Source of the DNA: Carallia brachiata
Taxonomy: Eukaryota; Streptophyta; Magnoliopsida; Malpighiales; Rhizophoraceae
Length of the DNA stretch: 64,000 bases
Direction: 5' to 3'
Assembly: GCA_021464245.1 (NCBI GenBank)
Contig: JADCRB010000031.1
Coordinates: forward strand, 1 to 64,000
Numbering within the stretch: position 1 is the first letter of the stretch; each line of letters starts with the position of its first letter. Positions 23,522 through 34,500 of the stretch are shown in pieces. The notes under the pieces are model-generated. The model worked only from the letters and a program-made list of their open reading frames with translations. It searched no databases and was not told where the DNA came from. A program made the position numbers and the translations under genes.

Positions 23522-23865
23522 CCCTTCTTCTTCTTCTTCGTTGCCACTTCTCTGCAAGCATATACAACCGCACGCATATAAATACTTTCCTCCAACAAAA
23601 TTCTTATGCAGAATGCCAAGAGCTAAAAGAATTTACCTTGAATCCCAAAGCCTTATAATGCCTGCGGATTCCGGGACATGAACGAGTGAATAAAAAATCG
23701 TTAGATCCGAACAAGAAAAAGAAAAAATATCAAAAAAAAAAAAAATCTAAAGTACTAAAAAACTTGGTTGAGAAAGAAAGTACCAGAAGAAGAAGAAACA
23801 GAGAGCTTCTTTGTTGTTTTGAAAGTGGCGAAACGCTGGCGTCTGCTCAGAATCAAAGAATGCAG
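23522..23865 (-). other. Leader of the DIN10-type gene with two small introns
   Basis: Reading the minus strand, a donor at 23783 (cttctg|gtactt) pairs with an acceptor at 23662 (ccgcag). A 25-nt exon (23661-23637) ends in a donor (ttcaag|gtaaat), and an acceptor at 23552 (cttgcag) precedes the final 30-nt leader. An upstream ATG (near 23680) falls inside the first intron. Exon borders are inferred from consensus signals only. Confidence 0.6.
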
Positions 23866-23890
23866 TGCAGGCAAGTAGGACAGGGTATGG

Positions 23891-23900
23891 GTATTTATAG
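23891..23900 (-). promoter_or_regulatory. TATA box of the DIN10-type gene
   Basis: ctataaatac on the minus strand lies about 370 bp before the start codon and about 110 bp before the first predicted donor. This implies transcription from about 23865. Confidence 0.7.
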
Positions 23901-24140
23901 CCTGCAATTGAGGTCTACTGAAACACGAATTCGACAACATTTTTTTTTTCAAAACCAAAAAAATAAAAATAAAAATCTGTTTACGAGTTGATGGTGGTCT
24001 CTTTGTTCGTCTCTCTGCCTTACCGTCTTCCAGTTTGTTAATAAAACTACAAAAAAATAAAAAATAATAATAATAATAATAAGAGCAGAGAGAAAGAGAG
24101 ACCAACGGACCAAAAAATTCCAGCGGTCAGATTAACGGGC

Positions 24141-24668
24141 CACGTCGGATCCACGAAGCCTAATCATGACTTCTTAAGAATTTTCATGGTTCTTTCGTGT
24201 TACTGTGGTCCTAGAGTTGACACGTATATGGAAGGGCATCTGTAGTTTTTTTTATTTTATTTTTGAGAAGTCTGTTACAGCACCACCACCAGAAAGATTG
24301 GTGTTTGAAATTTTATCTAAATATAATTATATTTTTATTTTTTTATAATTATATATTTATCTTTGATAATAAAAAATAATAAATATTTTTTATTATAAAA
24401 AATAAGACAATTATAAAAAATAAAAACATAATTATATTTAGGTAAATTCTCACGCGGAAATCCTCAGCTGCAAGTTTTTATTTTGTTGAGATCAAATCTA
24501 TTAAAGAGTGGGGTGACGCACGCGCCAGTGTGGATGTGGCGGGTTGTCTGATAAGTGTTTTGTTTGCTTGTCATAAAATCTGGTTTGGCTGATCTGTGTC
24601 CACGTACTCAGGTTTTATCGTTTTCTTTGACGAAATTGGTAAACTTCCATTAAGATCATCCCACGTGG
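24141..24668 (-). promoter_or_regulatory. ACGT-core (G-box/ABRE-like) cluster upstream of the DIN10-type gene
   Basis: Four ACGT cores occur within 530 bp: cacgtc (24141), cacgta (24221), cacgta (24601) and a palindromic cacgtg G-box (24662-24667). Such sites bind bZIP and bHLH factors of ABA, dark and sugar responses, which fits the dark-inducible DIN10 family. Function is inferred. Confidence 0.45.
24309..24448. mobile_element. Foldback/MITE-like hairpin
   Basis: The left arm (aattttatctaaatataatt, from 24309) pairs with the right arm ending near 24448 (aattatatttaggtaaatt). The remaining sequence is palindromic AT. It sits inside the DIN10 promoter region, between ACGT elements. Confidence 0.5.
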
Positions 24669-25012
24669 CCTGGCGGAGTATCTATCTGCTATTTTAATAG
24701 GGAAAAAGAATAGTAGCCGAAAAATTCGTGTCCAGAAGCTTTTTTGGATTATAGTAGCGTGAATTTATTATATAATTATGTGTATTATAAATATAATAAA
24801 AAATTATGATTTTTTTTTGTTATATTTGTAATTCATGTAATTGTAGGATCAACTTAATGAATTGTAATTTAAATTTTTTTTTGTACAACTTTTCTATGTT
24901 TATGTAACAGTACATTTTTAATAGTTAGCTTAATAATTTCATTTGGATATTTATCTATTTTTAATTATCTTGAACTAGCTTGTGATTCAAAAAAATTTCA
25001 CTTGAACAGCTT
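24669..25012. other. Intergenic AT-rich
   Basis: No coding or structural signal seen. Confidence 0.5.
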
Positions 25013-25370
25013 TATTTGTTTTGTTAGAAAATGGTAAGAAAATAAAGAAATTAAATAATTTTAATTAAGAAAATATCATCATTATCTTCTTATTTTTTCA
25101 CAATTTTTTCTTTCTCACAACTTTCTAATCAATTCAAATAACACTATTTTTTTATAATTTTTTCTCTCATAAATTATTATTTATTTTTCTTTCTAATTAT
25201 TTTCTTTCTCATCAATCTACACAACTTTTTCATCACACAATTTTTTCTCTCACAAATTACTATTTATTTTTCTTTCTAATATTTTTTTCTCAAAATTTTA
25301 TCTTCAATCTAAATAATTTTATTTTCTCATAATTTTTTTCTCATAACTTTTTAATAATTTAAACAAACCA
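25013..25370. mobile_element. MITE of the 'tttgtttgg' family with 9-bp direct repeats
   Basis: gaacagctt occurs on both sides (25004-25012 and 25371-25379). The ends tatttgttttgttag and (inverted) tggtttgtttaaatt are loosely complementary. The body (ctcataaattattatttattttctttct repeated) matches the inverse of the 8857-9237 element. Confidence 0.5.
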
Positions 25371-25379
25371 GAACAGCTT

Positions 25380-27696
25380 ACTAATTTGATGTGCATATTT
25401 ATCTATTTATCTATTTATCTATTGTTAATTAAAAGTCTATAAAAAGGAAGGGGAAGGGTAAAGGCTGCGAGGCGAAAAGAGTCAAAAACTTGAGTGTATA
25501 ATAAGATATTAAAATTTTTTGTACACTTGTTTGTGTCGAGATCTTCAAAAAAAAAAAATAGTTTAAGATAGGAGCTTTTTATTTTTATTTTTATTTTTAT
25601 TTTTATTTTTTGTAATGACACATAACTTTGAATGGTCGACAAATTTTACACGTGAAAAAAATTTGGGCAGCTATGCATGGATGATTCTTGAATGAACAAC
25701 TGGCACTCGCAAAATATCTGGTTGCATTTTAAGCAATTAAGTTGGAGTATTTTAATTCTCGAGGCTAACACGATTACAGACCCCCAAAATATCGTCTTAC
25801 ACGTAATATCATGCCCAATTTGAGTTGTATACGAAGTCTGTTTCTCAAATTGAACGAAATTGCTAACATCCAAATCAATGAATGATTATGCTGATGCGTA
25901 TGCTTTCGATCATCATTCTATCATATAGCCGCCTAAAGTCTACAGAGATTAGTAATTTTGCACACTTATTTATGCTTTTATGGAATCCTGACAACAAGAA
26001 GGGACGTCCTGATATATTAATCTATAGTATAAAATGGCTGATATACGTACGCATCATCTATGGTAGATTAATTCTATGATACATTGATACTTGTTGTTGC
26101 TGACTATTTTGGTTTTCTTGTTTACAATTACTTTAATAATATAGCAACTTGTTTACATACTCTTAGACTGTTCAACAGATAGATTTTATTAATCGGTAAT
26201 CATTGATTGACTGTGATAGACTATGTAACCAAGCCCAATGGACGTTTCAATTTTAACAGCTCATACGAGTTGTCACTCATAATTGTTCAATCAGTTGATG
26301 TTATATGTCTAACACAACAAAAAAAGAGTGACACGTCTAACGAAATGATTGTTAATCAGATTGGCGAAATCTATATCATTGTCGCAACAAATCTTAACCC
26401 TTTGTTGAGTTTGAGAAAGAGAAGAAAAGAAATACGGAAGAAATGAATGTATAAAGAATAAATGTTAAAAAAAAATTATTTTATTTTTTTTATATTTAGA
26501 AGAGATTAATATGGAAAAAGAAAATAATAAATATTTTATTTAAAAATAAGTAAAAGATAGAGAAAAAATAATAAATATTATATTATCCAGTTTATCCCTT
26601 AAAAATAAGAATAAAAAATTAAACATAAAGATAAAAATATAATTTTTGTATAAAAATCATTAAAAAAAAAAAAAAAAACAAGGAACGCCAATTCCCCCAT
26701 TTTGGGGGAATTGATTTTCCACCCAATAAAAACGTGGGTCCCACGAATAAGTCCCATTCCTTTCTATTCCCAAACAAGTGCTTCATGTCTAATTCACCCA
26801 CATTTCATTCCCTTTGAAGGAATTCCACTCAATTTCATGGTTCCCAAACACAGGGTTAAAGGATATTTATCACATGAACTCCAATTTTGTTTTTTTTTTT
26901 AATTTTTTTGTCAATAAAATAAGAAAATAGGTAGTACTCACAATTTTTGCTCGAGAGTATTACACTCGTCTTTAAAAATTATGAAGAATCTGAATAATTA
27001 TGAAATACTTTAATATCATAGTAAAGGTAAATTTAGCTTCTTTGCTCACTATAACAGTCACTCAAACTTCAGTTGTTGTTCATTCTAACAATCACTCTTA
27101 ACTTTAATTTCTTTTATCATGAATTTGTAACTTAAATAACAGTGTTGATATCTAAACAAAAGAATATTTTCAATTATCTTATCTCCCTTAACCAATTGAT
27201 TCAAATCTAAAATATTTTAAAAAAAATTTCTTGTTTCTCTTGGTATGAATTTTTCACATAGTATTATAATTAATAATAAATATACATTTATGATCTCAGT
27301 CATTAATTGTGTTTATATGATAGCAACAACAAACATCAAATCAACTATAATAGTAAGAGGCGACTTTTTGCGTGTATTCGGTTCTGACGCCTTCCTACAA
27401 CAATTCCCATTTACTAATTAGTATATCATATTTTAGGTGGAGTAAATGATACATGCGAAAAAGTAGCTGGACGGAAAGAGAGAGAAGTAAAAGAGATAAA
27501 AAAATATTTTTTTAATTAATTAATTTATTCGTGTAATAAGATATTAAATTATTATAATAAAATTTGAAAATATTTTTCATCTATTTTTTTGTTACAGAAA
27601 TTCAGCGTCTCATTGTACAAATAAAGTATCTAATTACACAAAAAAATTTTCGATCTATCCTGTATTTTATTTTTCTGTCCACATAACAATACTATA
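25380..27696. other. Intergenic, no gene seen
   Basis: AT-rich DNA with tttatttttatttt microsatellite-like stretches near 25580 and a short GC-richer block at 26690-26860 (front half inverted: ccaattcccccattttgggggaatt). No domain-bearing frame. Confidence 0.5.
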
Positions 27697-27855
27697 TATA
27701 TATAATAAAAATTATATTATGAAATATTTTAAAATTTATAATTATGAAAAAAAGTCATCAATTTTTTTTAATTTAATAATATTAAAAAAAATATATAATT
27801 TTTTTTATAATTATAAATTTAAAAATATTTCACAATATAATTTTTATAATATATA
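27697..27855. repeat. Near-perfect AT hairpin, about 160 bp
   Basis: The left arm (tataataaaaattatatta, near 27701) and the right arm (taatataatttttataata, ending near 27852) are inverted complements, and pairing continues through ttataattatgaaaaaaa / tttttttataattataa. It is likely a small foldback element. Confidence 0.65.
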
Positions 27856-28479
27856 CCGTTGTTATTTTGTGTCCGGGCGCATCCCAGCCAGCTGCAACAG
27901 CCTTCTAACAATTTTTAAGATCCCCTCGCCCAAAAATAAACACAAAAGCGAAGGAAAGGATTGATTACTTCCCCAAAATACCCTAAGCAAGACGGAAAGC
28001 TTCCCAGATGATATCCAAAAGCTAAGCAACAAGAAATCGAGAACTTCCACAGCAATCAAATTCAGTCGAAATGTATGCTCAAAAAAAATAATAAATTAAA
28101 ATTCAGTAGAAATGACCACATGGCTACTTACTTTTCCCCCCGTGAAGATTTTCACGTGCATCTCCCAAAATTTGTCTCAACCTTGCAGTGCAGCAACGAC
28201 ACATCAAACAATTATTTACTTGCAACCGTCGTCTTGCTCTTATAATCATGTGCACGCACCGCACAGCTGGTGTTTACAGCTTTTATATTCTCCCAAAGTT
28301 TACTTCTTTACTTCTGGTCAGTGATCAATTCACTGCAGTGAAATTAACCAAGTGGTCGCTGAAACCTGCAATACTATCTAACTTATATAGCAAGCTTTGT
28401 TTTGACTATAAGACCACCCATTTAAACTTGGCTCTTATGTTGTGGATGGCATTGCATTGACATGGAGCCCCTGCCTTCA
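27856..28479. other. Intergenic, no gene supported
   Basis: A hydrophobic minus-strand frame (27862-28059) and plus-strand frames at 28112-28460 have no recognisable domain. Confidence 0.4.
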
Positions 28480-29308
28480 ATAGAGTAGCTGGTAAGTAGT
28501 AACTCTACAGGAAGAGTAAGCTCTTTAATCCCGAAAGTTTTAATTTTTACGTGAAATTCCCTTTTTGTTTTTCCGGCTTTAATTTTTTTCTTTGCGTTGC
28601 TCATATTATTATTCCAATGTAACACGCATATAGTTAGTGAATTGGAGCATCTCACCTTCCATATCGTAAACAGCGACGTACATGGTGAAAGGTATTTTCC
28701 ATTCACGAGGCTCCTTCATAGCAATCTGGCAAAGTGAAGCGTGAGAAAGCAGTGAGCACAAACAGTAAAAAATATTTGGATCATACTTCTACAATGTAGT
28801 GCCCAACAGAGATAGCTTTTTGATGTAAACAAATTCAGCAACAAAGTACTACTAGCTGTCCTCTTCAGTTTAGTTTAGGTCTTACCTCCAGTGAGTCTCT
28901 GTCAACTTCCAACTCAACCATCATACCAGCATTCATGCTGCAGCGCCAAAGAGGAAATGTGATCACATCATTCAAATTCGCCTACACTGAGTTTAAACTG
29001 AAAACAAATTAAGATGAAAAGAACAAACCTTTTCTGCAGACCACAGGTTTTCATAATTCTTAGCCACTCATATTTTGTCACACATATCGCAAAGTTTTAC
29101 CCCGGTTCTTGCTTTGCTCTGCCCTTAATTCCAATGGGTACCTTAGGAATGTCTTCGTTGGCATTAGCGACGTCCTCCTATCTCATTTCTGCCTAATAAT
29201 CTGCGAACACTCATATCACAATTCAAAAGGGGTTTTTAGAGATAACAGGAAGAACAAAGGGAATGACTTCTTACTTCAATCTCAGGCTCTGGTGGCTCAT
29301 CCTCGTAT
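28480..29308 (-). pseudogene. Decayed RPB6 (NRPB6) gene, RNA polymerase common subunit 6
   Basis: Minus-strand pieces in family order: 29308-29275 (YEDEPPEPEIE), about 29190-29029 (EDVANANEDIPKVP, then TKYEWLRI after a stop), 28937-28886 (MNAGMMVELEVDRDSLE), 28725-28656 (IAMKEPREWKIPFT), and a faint last exon near 28550 (FGIKELTL). RPB6 is a small subunit shared by plant RNA polymerases; its C-terminal half has TKYERARILGTRALQ and [23 protein letters not shown]. Here the latter decays into MYVAVYDMEG and the second piece has an in-frame stop plus an indel, so a working subunit is unlikely. Splice signals survive at several junctions, so this is a DNA-level duplicate and not a retrocopy. The N-terminal exon was not found. 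Confidence 0.75.
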
Positions 29309-29981
29309 CTGCATCAACAATCCAAAAAATCTTATGGAATGTATTTAACTGGGGGGACAGGATAAGGGGGGGTGGCGTGGGGGAATTCCTAAAAAGCACA
29401 AATGAGAGGAATTCAGTCATTAGCAGCAATTGAATGGTAGCAAAAACGTAAAATTTCACACCAGAATTACACAAACCAAAAAACCGTCATTTCTCAAGAT
29501 TAAGTTGCCAAACTTGCTTGGAAATAAATAGAATGGCGATAAAAAATTACCCAATTAAATTTGGGATTGAAGTTTTGTTGTCGTTCTCGAGATCAATAAT
29601 GTCAATACAGTCACTGGTATTTCTCTAGTACTCACGAGTATTTTTTTCGTTAGAATAACTAAATTTGTGGGAAACAAATAAGGGAAAAAACCCTAACAAC
29701 AATTTGTGAGGGAGAGATAACGAAGGGGAGGAAGAGACAGAGGTCGGGGAGGGAAGAAGGCAGACAGAGAAAGAGACAAAGCCAGAGACAGAAATACAGA
29801 AAGACACAAAGAAAGAGATGCAGACAGAGAGGGAACAATGAATGGAGGAAATAAATATTGAGTTCATGGAACAAAACAGTTTATACAATAAACTTTTGAA
29901 TATTTATCTTGCCCTCGCTCTATCCGTTCCCATGTTAAAATGATCTTGACAGACAACATCCCACCAAAATTTAATCAACAG
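29309..29981. other. No gene supported; possible leader of the RPB6 relic
   Basis: A purine-rich tract (29700-29850; gagagacagag-like) may derive from a CT-rich 5' UTR on the minus strand. Serine/phenylalanine-rich frames across it are compositional artefacts. Confidence 0.4.
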
Positions 29982-30310
29982 GAAAGAAAAAAAAAAAGAA
30001 AGTGAAGTTAAAAGATTAGTACCTTGAATGTTCAACCAGCAGGACATGTGCAGAACCGTGTATTACAAGGCTTCATAATAACAAAAGATCTTACCCATCC
30101 GAAATGGAAACTGATCATGCACAATCAACGCAAAATGTGCAAGATAACATCCTTTATACAACAGGAAAAAAAAAAAAAAAGTGAAGTTAAAAGATCAGTA
30201 CTTTGAAAGTTCGATCTGCAGGGCATGTACAGAACCATGTAGATTAATAGTAAAAAGAATCTAACCCATCCAAAATGGCAACTGAAAACCTACACAATCA
30301 ACGCAAGATA
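29982..30310. repeat. Two-copy direct repeat, about 180-bp period
   Basis: 29982-30130 and 30163-30310 share aagtgaagttaaaagat, cccatccRaaatgg and acaatcaacgcaa in order with moderate divergence. The function is unknown. Confidence 0.65.
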
Positions 30311-30785
30311 ATATCCAGTTACAAAGAAATTTTTTTAGCTTTAAATAGTGTCAAGCTGTACGGCTGAGATTTTTTGTTTTTAACCAGGTTGATAGATACA
30401 ATGATTACCAATGTATCTGAGCAGAGTTCATATTCATGATCTACAATAACCCTGAATCACTGGCATATGCCTAATGTGATTGTTTGCACATGAATTTCGT
30501 GATCCGTGTGCGCCCAACTAAACCGATTTTTTGGACAAAAGAATAATCTTAAGCAAGTAGCAAGTCTGAGAACTGATGATGGCCATAGACAACATATCTA
30601 GAAGAGCAAGTTACTATCAAGTGGAGCAAGTTGCCAAAAAATCTAATACTCATAACCAGGAGTAAGAGTGACAACACCAATTACCCAACATTGAAAACAA
30701 TACAATCATGCAAACCTAATCACCATGGCAGCATTAGCGCATGTTCTCCCACCTTATCAACCAATATACAAACGAAGCTGTAGTA
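30311..30785. other. No gene seen
   Basis: Presumed intron or spacer DNA without clear signals. Confidence 0.4.
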
Positions 30786-31560
30786 TATGACCTGAAAGGG
30801 ACTGCTAATTAATTAGATTACGTTGCTCAAATAAGAAACCCAACCTTGAAAACAACACGAGGCTATTTACCTGATACTTCTCCCAGGGAGCATGCCAAGT
30901 AGAATGGGACCATTTTCTTGAGATTCTTTCCATTGTATTAGATGTAGAGAAGGCCAATAACAAAAGCAAGCAGCATATGCATAAAAAAAAAAAAAACAAG
31001 TAAAAATATGAGTGTGTATACATGTGGGGGACTAAAGGCAGGGATGAACTTCAATATATTACATTTTTTGGATCACATAATTAATCCCAAGGCCTCAAAT
31101 AGTTAAAATGAAGTGCTGCATAATCTACACATAATCAAAATATTTACAGAACAATCATATTTGTTTCATAAAATAGCAGGTATTGGATCTAATAAATAAT
31201 TATAGCATTATTCCAACATTTCAGATGAAACAGAAGCAGATATCATGGCAGAGCTTTACACGGATAACAAACATCATGCCTGAAAACATAGAGAAAGTTA
31301 CTTGTATTAAAACACGAGAATCCAGCATAAAGCAACGACCCAAATGCCACTATAGCAACAAAAATGTAAATTATTATAATAATGATCATCACATTATCAT
31401 TATTTAACCATAACCATAACCCAAATGCAATAATTGATCACGCTGGAAGAAGAACGTTTATGACCATAGCTTAGCCAGCTTCATAATCAATAGAGAAATC
31501 ATGGAAAAGGAACTAATAAAAGAAAGAAGAAGAATCTTGCACTTAAACTCAGCGAAAAAA
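30786..31560. repeat. Segmental duplication, copy 1
   Basis: 30786-31390 matches 32925-33520 in order (tgaaaRYRactgctaat, gaccattttctt, gggggacta, caaatgccacYatagcaac), and 31440-31560 matches 34255-34375 (cttagccagcYtcat, agaaagaagaagaatctt). Copy 1 includes an exon-like segment (30922-30876, minus) whose counterpart near 33010-33045 is degenerate. Confidence 0.7.
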
Positions 31561-34500
31561 AAAAAAAAGGCTTGCTGACATACACTCAAAGATGCATGCT
31601 GAAACTACACCAGAAGATGCTGAGTGAGCAAAAAAAAAAAAGGTACACAGTCATCTAGAAATTAATACTTACCCAACCCAATTTAATATACATTGCTCCC
31701 ATGTGTTCAAACAAATTTCTCAAATATAGCACGGAAATTAATTCAATGGTATACTATTATCCAGTAGGAACCGAAAAACATGATTCGAGAAGTTTAAATT
31801 CATGCAAGACCTCAAGTTAGGCTAAATCACTTGACAAGGAACTTGAAGTTGCTTCCCCCCTTGCAGCATTCCCATCATATCAACATCAATCGCACAAACC
31901 TTGCACCACCAACATAACCGTCCAAATTGGAACCATCTCCACGAACTATTGCTTAGAGCATGAATAATAAAAGGACTTTGCATATCATAAATGGAAAGAT
32001 CTCAACCATTTTAACAACCAAAAATCATGGTCCAACTTCCCATTTCAATAAATGCTTCCCCAAAAGATGCATTAAGAGAAAGGATAGATGCTTTATCAGG
32101 TATTGCGTTCGGGGAAACAATACATAAACAATAACAAGAAAGAAAGAAGACTAGAGAGAATCTGCATAAATTAAAAAAAAGGAGGATCACAAACTACTTG
32201 CCATGGAGACACCACTATTTAAATCTGAACAAGCAATTCCCGAGATGAAGAATATGCCTGATGTTTAAAGGAGTGGTTGACCTTCGTGATTGTTGCATCA
32301 CTCTCTTTTAGTTGTGCATCACCATCTTTTCAAGCATAGAAAACTTTTTGCGCGTCTTTAGAACCTTGAAATAGGGAAAATATAGTACTATTGCAACTCC
32401 TTAAAACAGAGAATGTCTTTTTACTATCATTGCACCGCAGAGGCATCCTGGCCTACACATCAGAAACCACAGTGCAATCAGTCAACAATGAGAAATAAGA
32501 AGCTCAAAATTATCAATCATGTACTTGGTATTGGTCCTCGCTTTAGCTCTTTAACAAACGAAAAAACTTAGTTGCACTTAATCACTCTGATAGGAAAAAT
32601 AACTCACGCAAGAAAATAACAAAAATGAAAACAAATGAAATAATAAAGGCAGTCCTGTGAATATGAATTGATTCTTACTAGTCCAAACAACCAAGAGCAA
32701 GGAAAGGCAATGTCTAACCATGCACCACAGCTTTTCACTAAATCAAAACACCTCTCATGCCAAGGAGATAACGCTAACAAAACGGTCCACTTAAGCCACT
32801 GGTTCTTTTTGATTGAGCTCCAAGAACCTATCAGAAAGGAAATGGTCACACAGTTATATCATGCGAACTAAAGCACCATGAGTTCTGCTACATTTACATA
32901 GAAACAAAAGGAAGCTGAAAGTATATTACCTGAAAGTGATTGCTAATAAGATAACACTGGTCAATAAGTGGAAACCAATCTTGAAAACAGCACAAATTTC
33001 TTTACCCTATACTTCGTCCGTGGAGGTCGTCAAATAGAAGGGAACCATTTTCTTGGCATTCTTTTTATATTACCTTTCGAGAAGTCAAATAACAAGAGCA
33101 ACCAACATAAACATGAAAAATAGGTATAAATGCGGGTGTGTATACATTTGGGGGACTAGGGGACAGAACAAACTTTTGAAGACATTACATTTTTGGGATA
33201 ACATAATCAATCCTAAAGCCAAAACTATTAACAAAGGACAGCTGCATGATGTGAATATTCAAAAAATGTGTAGTACATTCATATTTCTTTCTCATGGAAT
33301 AGTAGGTATCAGATGTAGTAACAAATATAGCAGTATTCAAACATTTCATATAAAACAAAAGTAGATACCATGGCAATGCTTTCCCTGAATGATAAACATC
33401 ATGCATAAAAACAAAGAGAAAGTTACTCACACTAAGAGCAAGAGATTCTAGCATAAAACAATGACTCAAATGCCACCATAGCAACGAAAATTAGAATTCT
33501 TATGAAGAAGAAGAAAAAGCAGCAGCATATTTAAAATATTTCACAAAGGCCATTTGGATACACAAAACATCGTCTGGGACACACAAACACCATCCACAAG
33601 GGGGAGGGCACCAGACAGCTGCAGCACACCAGCTGGCAGTGAAAAAGTGCAAAATGGGTCATTTCACGGACCATCTGAGCTGCCCCGCACAGAAAGGTGC
33701 ACTTCCACCATTACCCAATCATGCTCACAGAAGAATATTTTATCACCACATCCAAGCCTCGTTGCTGATGGATAAATTGTAGGAACTAAACAGTGAGAAG
33801 AAATACAAAAGGGAAGAGAAACTTTCTCTCTTCAACAGAAATTCATAATATAGAGGACAGAGATAAAATGCAACAAAGAAAAAATGCTGAGAAAATAAAA
33901 CAGAGAATGTCAACAATAGAAAACAGAGATCGAATTGTAAGATTACAATGCCAAGAAAAATCGAGAAGTTAAAAACAACAGAAATACGTAGAGTATAAAT
34001 TAAAGGAAAAAAAACGCAAGAAATAAGAGATAAAAATGCAAAAAAAAAAGAATCAATATTGGAAATACAAGACAGAAAAAGGCGGAAGGCGGGCTAGAAA
34101 GTGGCAAGCGCTCATATCCGAGTTAACATCATTAGATAATGAAAAGAACGTCATATGGCTGCAACACACTGGTTACCCATGAAATACCCAAAAATGGGTC
34201 ACAGACAGTCCCAGCCACCCAGCCAAGAAATGCACACTTCCACCAACTGCCGATCATGCGCCAAGAAGAACCTTTTATCACCATAACTTAGCCAGCCTCA
34301 TTATCAACAGAGAATCGTGGAAAAGAAACTAATAACAGAAAGAAGAAGAATCTTTCACTTAAAGGCAAGGAAACAAAAAGAATGCCTTTGCTGACATACA
34401 CCGCAAGATGCATGCTGAAACTACTCCAGAAGATGCTGAAATATATTCAAGTAAACAAACAAAGAAACGGGTAAACATTCATTCAGAAATTAAGATATAA

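Noticed and set aside
29625..29888. Two overlapping Ser/Phe-rich minus-strand frames
   Set aside because: Purine-rich strand gives biased translation in two frames; no domain.
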